64,000 bases of DNA from Diatrype stigma (taxonomy: Eukaryota; Ascomycota; Sordariomycetes; Xylariales; Diatrypaceae), in assembly GCA_022225965.2 (NCBI GenBank), contig JAKJXP020000011.1, forward strand, positions 558,001 through 622,000, read 5' to 3'. Shown here one piece after another: positions 55,240 to 64,000 of the stretch. Both the position numbers and the translations under genes were made by a program. The notes under the pieces are model-generated. The model made no database searches. It was not told where the DNA came from and saw only the letters and a list, made by a program, of their open reading frames with translations. Within the stretch, counting starts at the first letter, position 1. Every line of letters begins with the position of its first letter.

Positions 55240-57222
55240 ATGGACGACTCGAAGGATTCACTCGGTGAAATTTCCACGCGCCATGCCGAGTCTATCGTTA
55301 CACTCCTGCAAAGGATCCAACTTCGCAAAATGGAACAGTCGGAATTCTTCTTCGATTTCGCTGAGAACCTTGAATGCTTGTACATAGATCCGTCTAACCC
55401 GAAGGGAACCACGTGGCTTCGCGAAAGGATCAATATTTTTACGAACAGAGAATATGTTGCTCTGTCGTATACTTGGGGCCCTTCAGATTACGAGGAGTCT
55501 ATGAGCGGTGGGTATACTGTTGAGAACAGGGCCAAAGAGAACTGCTTCCCATCGCCGGTTCGTGATTGCGTCTTCAGTCGCATCACCAATTACATGGAAC
55601 ATTTGCGATTCAAGGGCAAGAAACTATTATGGATCGACAGACACAGCGTTCCACAGAGAATCTGTCAAGACGTGAGCTGCAAATGTCCCGTGTGTGAGCA
55701 GAAAAGGGTAGCTATTCAATCTATGGACCAGGTCTACGCATGCAGTAAATATCCTGCGGCACTGCTGGGGCGCCCAATGCAGTCAGTAGCTGAACTACAT
55801 CTCCTACAAAGGGTTCTCGAAGGTACATTTGTAGATGGGAATGGTGAAAGACGGCCCTATCGGCTCAGCAGGATAAGCCTCCGACACGAGGTGAAAGATT
55901 CTTTGAAATTACTACACGAGATTGCAAGTGACCGTTGGTGGCAACGGGCCTGGACGTTTCAAGAGAATTATAAATCTAAAGACAAGATGCGTCTACTGAT
56001 TTCACATCCACCCCGTTTGGAAGGGCGCAAACGATCCTACAAAATATTTGATGTTGTCCAAGGGGAAATCTGTGTCCAATCATCAGAGCTTTCCCGCCAA
56101 GCGACTCGACTATGTCAGGCATTTCGGAATTCCATCAGGTATCCTACATCCGAAGAAAGGGAGGCAATTGAGTGTATTGAAAAAAGACTTGGGAGATACA
56201 CTGTCCTCCTCAAGGAGTCTACGCCCATGTCTCCAGCTATAATAGCCGATGTTGAAGAGAGGGGTATTGCGGATCCATGGGATCGGATCCCAATTGTTGC
56301 TAACTGTTGTGCCTATCCTGTCCGTTTAGACGTTCGGAAGCTGCAACACGAAGGCCATAGTCTCAGCTTATCTATGCTGGCTACGTACCTCATGAATGGT
56401 GAGATTCTTCGCAACGACGTGTCATCCGAAACTTCCGATCCCAATATGTCAGTCTCCCATTACTTAAAGGCAAGCTGCTTCGACAAAATCTGTGCCCCCG
56501 ATGAAGAACGCAAGTGGTCGTTCAATAAGGGTTGTCGCTTCAGCGACGTGGAGCTTACGGAAGCCGGGATCTTAACCAAGGGACACCTTTGGGAGCTTGG
56601 CCCAATCATCCGGACTGCTGGATTTAGCAACAAGCTACCTTGTGTGAGCCAGAGGGGCGACTTAACGTGGCCGGAGAAGCAAAACCTCGCCCAGCTCTGC
56701 CAAAGACTACGCTACATGTCTCAGGGAACCCTTGCTAACGCAATCGCGAACTACATGGATGATGATATCGCTGGCAGCAGACCTTGCCAGATTGGGGAAG
56801 ACTACATGTTCATGATGGCAAGAGAGCTGGCTTGGGCAATCGAAGAGGGGAAAACTTTGAGGCTTGGGAGGCTCCAGGACGAGGAAGGGACGTCACATCC
56901 ATATACCTCAATCTTCATCTGGGACGATAGTTACCCCAGGGCTTCTTCTGAAAGGGGGCCAGGGTTCGCATTCACATCTATACAGCCCCGGAAGGATGTC
57001 CGCGGTAGCCATGATGCGAATGATATAGACCGCCATGTTTCCCTCGAGGTGTACACATCACAACGTACGGTCATCCGAGGGGCATACAACATGCCACGCT
57101 TATACACCAAACGTTGGCTACTGGGGCTATGCTTTTTCATGGGGCGCCGACGAAGAGAAGTAATCTTTCCTTGGCCACCAGCTCTGAGGCCTATTGGTCC
57201 GACAAACCCTGAACAACTATGA
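55240..57222 (+). CDS. Heterokaryon incompatibility (HET) domain protein
   Basis: Single-exon 660-aa protein with an N-terminal HET domain. Motif 1 is YVALSYTWG (residues 72-80). Motif 2 is LLWIDRHSVPQ, where the family usually has LWIDALCINQ. The following MDQVYACSKYPAALLGRP corresponds to the QMxxIY-A region, and WWQRAWTFQE is motif 3. A Cys-rich insert (CKCPVCEQ) separates motif 2 from the Met-Asp segment. The C-terminal half has no recognised domain; it includes a WTFQENYKSK-type extension and a DPWDRIPIVANCCAYPVRL stretch typical of long HET proteins. HET proteins trigger cell death on fusion of unlike individuals or act in innate-type responses. Its codon use is less GC-rich than its neighbours, common for HET genes. 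Confidence 0.9.
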   Translation: MDDSKDSLGEISTRHAESIVTLLQRIQLRKMEQSEFFFDFAENLECLYIDPSNPKGTTWLRERINIFTNREYVALSYTWGPSDYEESMSGGYTVENRAKENCFPSPVRDCVFSRITNYMEHLRFKGKKLLWIDRHSVPQRICQDVSCKCPVCEQKRVAIQSMDQVYACSKYPAALLGRPMQSVAELHLLQRVLEGTFVDGNGERRPYRLSRISLRHEVKDSLKLLHEIASDRWWQRAWTFQENYKSKDKMRLLISHPPRLEGRKRSYKIFDVVQGEICVQSSELSRQATRLCQAFRNSIRYPTSEEREAIECIEKRLGRYTVLLKESTPMSPAIIADVEERGIADPWDRIPIVANCCAYPVRLDVRKLQHEGHSLSLSMLATYLMNGEILRNDVSSETSDPNMSVSHYLKASCFDKICAPDEERKWSFNKGCRFSDVELTEAGILTKGHLWELGPIIRTAGFSNKLPCVSQRGDLTWPEKQNLAQLCQRLRYMSQGTLANAIANYMDDDIAGSRPCQIGEDYMFMMARELAWAIEEGKTLRLGRLQDEEGTSHPYTSIFIWDDSYPRASSERGPGFAFTSIQPRKDVRGSHDANDIDRHVSLEVYTSQRTVIRGAYNMPRLYTKRWLLGLCFFMGRRRREVIFPWPPALRPIGPTNPEQL

Positions 57223-59379
57223 TATCAACATCTAGTCATTGAATAACACTACTTTAGCGATGATTTATAGATCATGCTAGTGGTAAGAACTGTCCGGTCG
57301 TGCTGTGAAAGACATAATATGTGCAGAATCTAGCAAGTTTGAAAACCATTCTACCAACGCTTCAAGCAAATCCAATCAGTTGGAGGCCCGATGGTATCAC
57401 AAGGCTTTTAATACTTGTTTCAATAATGATAGTATGCATGCGAAACAGTCCTCCGCATCAAATCTGGGTGGTTCTTTCAATGGAGCTAATACCCAACCCG
57501 GCTTACATAAGGGGTTCTCCAAGAATAGGGGCTCGTACTTGAGTGCTAATTGCATGACTATTACCATGCAACCTACAAAATAAGCACGTAACTATCAACA
57601 AGACTGCCAATATGTTAGTTATATCAAATACCGTCGTCTATTATCTCCTGTATCTTACATTAATGGGCTGTAACGAAAAACCAAGTTCACCCACCTCTAT
57701 TCTACATTCTTTAACCACCCCCCCCCCCTAAGTCAATCGTCTTATTGGGGACCTGTCCTTTAGACCGCTCTCTATGCACTCTACCCCTCACATGGTAAAA
57801 TGTCTCCAACCTTTTGAGAAATATAGCTGTATAGTTTATACTGGGATTATCATCCTACTGAGTTAATGACACTGATGATTGTGGGACATATGTAGTTATA
57901 GAGCTTGGGGAGAAGATCAACACGTGCGCTAACTTACCGGGGAGGAAGTATACTGGACGGATAGTCTTTGGCTACTTTGTGTATCCCCGTATTTAGTTTG
58001 CGTGGCTATATACGTAAGAGAAGAGTTGTTGGTCTATCATGTACCATAATAACCATACGAGGCATACCAGAAAAGGCAAATGAGCTCTGATCAACGTAGC
58101 TGGACCCTGGTTGTTCCGGCTGGGTTCATTTAGAGATCGGGTCAAGTATTCACACGGGCGCAACTTGAAACACTTGAAACAGGGCAAGATTTACGGGATT
58201 ATAATTTACCTGCATACAACATGAAGCTCTACGCTTTATATCGTTTCATAGAGCCGAATTGAATTGGCGTGTTACCTGACAGCCCTCAGTACCTGGCCTT
58301 TGGCTACCTGTCTCTATAGGTACCTAGCGACATAGACTACATACATGTAGCACTGTAATTAGATTGGTAGCACCCGGTGGACACGCGCAAACTGCAGTTT
58401 AGGTACTGTTAGGGAGGTGCATACATGCATACATACAGACCTAAGACAACCAAAACCCCCTAGTCTGGCAGTCTGTAGATTTGCAGTCGGGTGTAACAGT
58501 TAGGCGAGAGAAGTACAGACAGGATATGATAGCCGACTCGATGTGTATAGATTATCGACTAGACTACTGAACGATCTCGACGTGCAAGATATTGAAGATA
58601 TCTCGTTTGCAGAGGTCGAAGAACGTGGCTGAGCATTACTTAGCCGCAATAGCGGACGGCACAGCACATATCACACCACGGAATGATAAGTAGAAATATC
58701 TTGATCGGCTACACTAGATCACTATGCGACTAGTCGTAGTTACGTGTAACTTGAATATTTTTCCAGCTGTTTTTCCGTAAATAGCAACATCCAACAACGA
58801 ATCTACATGCAACTTGGAATTGGGTGATCGAAGAAAACCCCGTCCACCTGGTTGTCCATGTACGTACGAACCTACATGTATGTATGTACGTACGTCAAGT
58901 CCTTGCGGCCCAATCTCGAGTACAATACCAAAGGCCACCCCCAAGAGCCATCAGTGCCTACTTAAGTACCTAAGGTGGGGAGTTGGGAGTTACCCTGAAC
59001 CAGTCACCCTGGCCAACCTTTGCAGACAGCGCGCCCAGACCCAGAAAACAAACAGTTTGTTTTAAATCCCCAAATTTCACGTACGGCGTATCCGACAGAC
59101 GCAAGGGAGATACTCAAGGCGCACTGCCCTGCCTGAGGACATCGAGTCGAATTGTCGTTATCTAGGTATCGTCCTTAAAGTTCTTCCATTGCTTAAGCAT
59201 CAGACACCCCACTGAAAAAGGTTGGTCCCTGTCGAGCTGTCCCAGTCCGAATAAGGCATCTGCAACGGACTGCTGTCTCGATACATGCATAGTAAGACTC
59301 GGGTGATATAGCGGTATAGCTTGAGTGGTTCAGCGGTGGGAGGCTATAGGAGTTGTGACTTGGCGCGTGCTACAGACAC
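57223..59379. other. Intergenic region, no gene recognised
   Basis: 2.15 kb without a recognised gene. It contains a C-run (57718-57728) and a GTATGTATGTACGTACGT stretch near 58875. Confidence 0.45.
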
Positions 59380-62300
59380 ATGGCTGAAGATCGGCATCAG
59401 TCGGGACAAGTCCCACCTAGGGATGGAAAGAGCCTCAGCTTTCTTCCCACCTTCTCTTCCCGGGGAGAGTACGAGAGATTATCCGAAGACGGTGATGGCG
59501 ACTACCAGCTCGCTGAATTTTCTGCTGCTGATATATCTCGGTCCACATCAACAGCGTCAAGGCATGTCGGAACATCCAACATGAACGAGCCCGTCAGCCC
59601 AGTGGAGAAAGAAAGCCCATCGTCCAGCGAGGGCAGCCAGGGTAGAATGCCGACTCCAGACTTACTAGTCTCACCCCCTGCCTCTTCTCAGCCCTTTGAA
59701 GGCCGGCAAGAGCAAGAGCCCGGTGCTCTTCGACAGCCGGAGTCTACCGCCCAGCCTGCCGGCTTACCGAGAAAGTCCAAATTCCGGGAGATGCTGGAGA
59801 AATCCCTCTCGTCCAGGAAGCGGGGAAAACAGCCATCAACTGCCTACAACTCTGCATCGCCAGTTTCAGTCGACCAAGAGTTTGCCATGTACGACGGACG
59901 TAGAGAGTCTGGTATGGACTCCAACGAACCGACCGACGTTGAATTCTCCGACCTATATGGTATGGCTAGCCTTGAACCTTGCGCATTATATGATAGGAAA
60001 ATGACTAAAAGACCGTAGGCAAACCACCTACCTATTGCCATTCCAGGAAAGATGTCTTCATCGGTCACTGGACTTGGCTCTTTGTGACCATCTTGTGTCT
60101 ATCGATCTACTCGACAGCCATGAGTGGGCTATGGCTCGTCGTGGCCTTCTACCAACCCCGATACGGGCATGGGATCTCGTCACAAGTTAGCCCGGGAGTT
60201 CTCGCCCCGTCAACGGCTTCACTACTATCAACGCTCGTTGCCAAGACCATAGAGATGTCATTCGTCACCGTTTTCGTAGCTTTCGTTGGCCAAGTCGTCA
60301 CCAGGAGATCGTTCATGAAGCGATCGAGAGGCGTAACGCTTGCAGAAATGACGATGCGAAACTGGGTTATCGTAGGTCAGCAAACGGTACGATAGCTACC
60401 CTGGATGCTAACAGAATACATAGCAACCCGGCTCGCTGCTTACCTATTGGGAAGGCATTCCATGGTATGTACATTTTCCCTGAACCCGATGGTCTCGTGA
60501 ATGCAAGCTAATGTAATACTGCAGTACGTTCTCAACCCCAGAAGTTCATTGCTTTTCAACGTCGCGAGACGGATTCCTCTACACGATTAACTTCGTAGCA
60601 TCGGAATGAGACGCTGATGTGTAGTAGACGCTGCCCCGACATTCCTAGGTGCCCTTACCTTAACGGCCATGATAGCTTCCCTGTTGTATACCACAGCATC
60701 CGACGCTATGGTGAGCCCCAAAATCAAATTTGGGGGTTGGCATCATCAGGAATTACAGGGGCTTGTGCGGTCTTCCTACTTAAACAATACATTTGTTGGT
60801 ACGACCTGCACAACGCCAATCGATGACACGTTAGACACGGCCTATCGTTCGGCCGAGTCTTGCTTGAATATACAGTATTCCGGACAATGTAAGCCTTCCC
60901 ACTTGTGTCACTCAGCTTGTCACGGACTATAGGGAGATGGTTGCTAACGGACGTTAAGCTTACCGTAACCTTCTTGGTTTTATGTATGTTGCAAGTCACC
61001 GTACGCTTTCAATAACATCTAGCCGTTTCTGACACCTGGTAGGGGTACATGGAAAGGCATACGCGATTCTGGGAGTTCTCAGGATGATGACCTCAGCAAA
61101 AGGCCTCAAGGGAAGCACAACCTCCTTGATAATACGACAATGGTGTCCTCCTGGATCGACACGGTATATTCAGATGTGGCAGCAAACTTTGCTAGTCATG
61201 ACAGGATTATCAACAACGTCACACTGGCGATGCCGCATCCAGGGGTATATGCGGCCGCGACTGATCCGATCAACAATATCCTGCAACCATACGAATTAGT
61301 CGGGTTAGGACAGTATTCTGTAAGAGCAAGTGTAGTATCGCCCGCACTCAACGTCATGTGTGTGAATATGGCTCCTGCAGAGTTGGAGCCTCTGGTATAT
61401 GGTATGTATAGTAGTACCCCTATGGGAAATCCCTCGCTTCCTATCATTGCGATGTTTTCTGGGCTGACCTTTTCCCAGTATGTGTTATTTTCTTTGCATC
61501 ACCCCCTTCCTTGGAAACCCCGAATTCTCGGAAGAAAGGAAAGATGAGGGTTCCCGTCCCCACGCCCGAAATATTGACAGATAGCAGACGGCATGGCCCA
61601 ACGCCAGAAATCAAACTACAGATATACCGGGACACATGACTGGTGAGGACGATTGGTACAACGATGTACCTGTAGCAAAAGAAGGAGAGTACTTGAACCG
61701 AACAGCAGTCGATGACATCTTCCGTTGGGGACCCAATTATGGCCGAACGCCCCCCGTCTTCCCACTTGTAAGTTCCACATGATACTTCCCAGGTAAAGGA
61801 CTAGACTCATGAACACCGTTGTAGTACCCAATAGCCTACAATATGATTATAAACACGACTGTCGTAGACAACACGGCTATTTACATCCTCATGAAATCCA
61901 ACTTCACCGACATGGACGACTACACGCTCTGCGAGCTACGGTCCTGGGTCTCGACGAAATGCTCGACCATCTTCGATGTGTCCGGCACCTCGGGCGGCCA
62001 GATGACCGCGCACTGCGAGGATCCGAACGACGAAGACTCGTACGCAAACGCCGTCGAAGACGTCGAACCCTGGATGTCGCCCGACTTCAAGTACCTCATG
62101 ACGCAGTGGGCGCTCAGCATGAACGTCAACAGCGGGACGGTGGACGGCAACGCGTCGAACGCGCGCGTGCTCACGGAGTTCATCCTGCGGGAGCCCGCGC
62201 TCGACCCGCTGCTGCCCAGCGCGGCCGAGGCGCTGGCCGTCTACGCGGCGGCGCCGCTCGCGATCGGCGCCGTGCAGACGACGTACAAGCACTACTGGGG

Positions 62301-62790
62301 CAACGGGGAGAGCGGGTTCGACCCGGGCGTGTGGGAGACGTTCGGGGCGTCGGTGCGCACGCAGGAGTACACGTCGTCGTACGAGGAGGACTGGCAGCAG
62401 GTGTTCTACGCGGTGCTGATCCTGGTCTTCGGCATCAACGTCGTCTGCCTCGTGTACCTGCTGCTGCGCCGCGGCGGGCTCGTGACCGACTACACCGAGC
62501 CCCAGAACTTCTTCGCCCTCGCCCTCAACTCGCCCCCCAGCGCCGCCCTCGCCGGCAGCTGCGGCGCCGGCCCCGACCTCGCCGAGATGGTCGCCCCCTG
62601 GCACGTCGCCTACGCCGCCGGCGCCAACCACTACTTCTTCGAGGAGGCCGGCCACAGCCCCGTCGCGCTCAAGAAGGCCGATCGCGTCGAGAGCATGGCC
62701 AGCGGGCTGGAGATCCCCGCGTCTGAGAGAGGCAAGTACAACGAGAGCTACAAGAGGCTCAGTACGGTTCGGCCTTCGGCGTGGATGTAG
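59380..62790 (+). CDS. Large multi-exon membrane protein of a fungus-specific family
   Basis: Membrane protein of a Pezizomycotina family often labelled, without support, formylmethionine-deformylase-like. Exons inferred: 59380-59959 (disordered, Ser/Pro-rich N-terminus), 60019-60371 (first membrane helices, AEMTMRNWVI), 60424-60464 (QPGSLLTYWEGIP), about 60630-60888 (LGALTLTAMIASLLYTTASD), 60959-60983, 61043-61401 (extracellular part, SSWIDTVYSD), 61622-61767 (DIPGHMTGEDDW...RWGPNYGRTPP) and 61825-62790. The last has a helix (YAVLILVFGINVVCLVYLLL) and cytosolic tail. All joins fit GT-AG and phase except the one between 60464 and about 60630, which is off by one base. Either a small indel has broken the gene or the splice differs. 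Function unknown; many Asn-x-Ser/Thr sites fit a cell-surface protein. Confidence 0.7.
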
Positions 62791-63739
62791 AGAGATGGAA
62801 TGTATGGGTCCGGGTCTAACATGGGACCTGGCATAAGAATGGGCCGGGTTATATCCCCATCGAGGTGTTTTTTACTCCCTGGGCTGTTATTGATGGTATA
62901 CTATGGCATGGCATGGCATTATTGTATCGTTCCTGTCGTTTTACGGTACCTCGAAGTGCCATGACATGTATGCTGGGCCTGGTTACTACATTACTGATTC
63001 AATGCTTTCGTTCGTGTATATATGGCATAGCGCTGGGAGTTTTCTATATAGAAATTGTGTGCGCATTTTGTTGAGTACGTTTGGCCTATTCTCCTGAATA
63101 GACCAAAACACGACACCATACGGAAAGTCGGCCTCTGGGAGGTAGGGATGGGATAAGGAATACACGTAGCTAGACTAGCTTGCACCATGGTAGATAGAAT
63201 GGACGAAGGGAAGGGGAATTAATGTCTGCATTCACATACCCCTTTCATGCACCCTGGTTTTATGAGCTTGTTGAAGCAAACTGAGATATCAAGAAGAACC
63301 TCGGCGGCTGAGCGACAACGAAGCCCTCTATCCCATATACTACAGTCTACTCGCGATCGGCTCATCTAGATACGCATACTCGCATTTTGATCTCATGAGA
63401 ATCACACAGCTTTTTTCAACAGATAGATTTTAGTCAAGACCCAGGATGTTGAAGTCCTTGGATACAACTTGGCATGTTGAGAAGCACCTAACGTAGCTAA
63501 CCATAGCCACCCAACTAGTCGTGATGACTAGTAGGGAAGAAAGTAAAGGTTTTGGGGGTAAACAAAACGAGTGACGAAGCCAAGGGCATAACTTAAGGAG
63601 TGTATGCGAGGCAATCCAGTGGGCCTCGCTCAATACCTAGTAAGTAGGTATGTATTCAGTGATTGGGTAAAGAAGAAGAGGCACGCACACAACTTGCATC
63701 ACCCCCCTCTGTCCTCCCTGTTTGCATAGTTAGTCGCTT
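62791..63739. other. Intergenic region, no gene recognised
   Basis: About 950 bp between convergent genes, with short frames only. Confidence 0.5.
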
Positions 63740-64000
63740 TCAGAAGAGCTTGTGCTCCAGCGTCATGTCGGACTCGGGCTCCAGGCCGACGCAGGCGCGG
63801 AAGATGTTGGTCAGCGCGGCGCGCTGCTTGGCCAGGGCGTTGACGACGGGCGTGCCCGGCGGCGTCAGCGGCGCCTTGAGCATGTAGCTGAGGACGCTGA
63901 GCACGCTATGGAAGCCCTTGTACGCCGGCTCGGGGTCGGAGTCGGACGTGGCTTCGGTGGGAGCCCGACGCCACTGGATCCGCGTCATCATCTCGGCGAC
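63740..64000 (-). CDS. C-terminal part of an unidentified protein, rest beyond window
   Basis: The last 86 codons of a minus-strand gene entering from the right edge, ending at TGA 63740-63742. The sequence has [12 protein letters not shown], then [20 protein letters not shown] and [22 protein letters not shown]-rich third positions, the open frame up to the edge and amphipathic helices suggest a real gene. No family recognised. Confidence 0.55.
   Translation of the reverse strand, partial: VAEMMTRIQWRRAPTEATSDSDPEPAYKGFHSVLSVLSYMLKAPLTPPGTPVVNALAKQRAALTNIFRACVGLEPESDMTLEHKLF

Noticed and set aside
57718..57728. Run of 11 C
   Set aside because: Short homopolymer of a length expected by chance in fungal intergenic DNA.
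59290..59350. Possible tRNA-like segment (GGTTCAGCGG)
   Set aside because: No cloverleaf with matching acceptor stem could be folded by eye.

Overview
The window looks like nuclear DNA of a filamentous ascomycete (Pezizomycotina, probably a Sordariomycete). The evidence is short GT-AG introns (about 50-220 nt), GC-rich codon use, and fungus-typical families: a HET-domain protein, a DUF1996 secreted protein, a bZIP/DUF3425 regulator and a fungal rhodopsin-like membrane protein. A long AT-rich block also carries the marks of repeat-induced point mutation (RIP). No tRNA, rRNA or CRISPR was recognised.

Layout. 1-7.1 kb: a partial Dbp6-type RNA helicase (minus) divergent from the GPI-anchor enzyme PIG-A/Spt14 (plus), then a short-chain dehydrogenase lacking the usual Tyr/Lys pair. 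7.1-11.5 kb: gene-poor, with a truncated rhodopsin-like gene next to a run of 54 C. 11.5-15.5 kb: a Dal5-type MFS permease and an F-box protein. 16.1-19.8 kb: three neighbouring broken enzyme genes (alpha/beta hydrolase, NAD-dependent epimerase/reductase, FAD-linked oxidase), possibly a decayed metabolic cluster. 20.5-23.6 kb: a DUF1996 secreted protein and an aldo/keto reductase.

About 23.8-41.1 kb is an AT-rich block. It holds one Ty3/gypsy retrotransposon with both LTRs (23896-32075), AT-rich repeats, and a coding-like but unclassified remnant (about 33.5-41.1 kb). Two islands of normal base composition interrupt the block, at about 28.09-28.19 kb and 39.95-40.31 kb. The second is hairpin-rich and flanked by 15-bp direct repeats.

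42-64 kb returns to normal genes: a DMT/EamA transporter, a GT25 glycosyltransferase, a bZIP/DUF3425 regulator divergent from a short-chain dehydrogenase, a rhodopsin-like membrane protein, a secreted protein with a zinc-phospholipase/HET-C-like His/Asp pattern, a HET-domain protein, a large multi-exon membrane protein, and the tail of an unidentified gene. The bZIP/dehydrogenase promoter carries five copies of a 13-nt motif, which suggests shared regulation of the pair. Exon joins were inferred by reading frame and GT-AG signals only.
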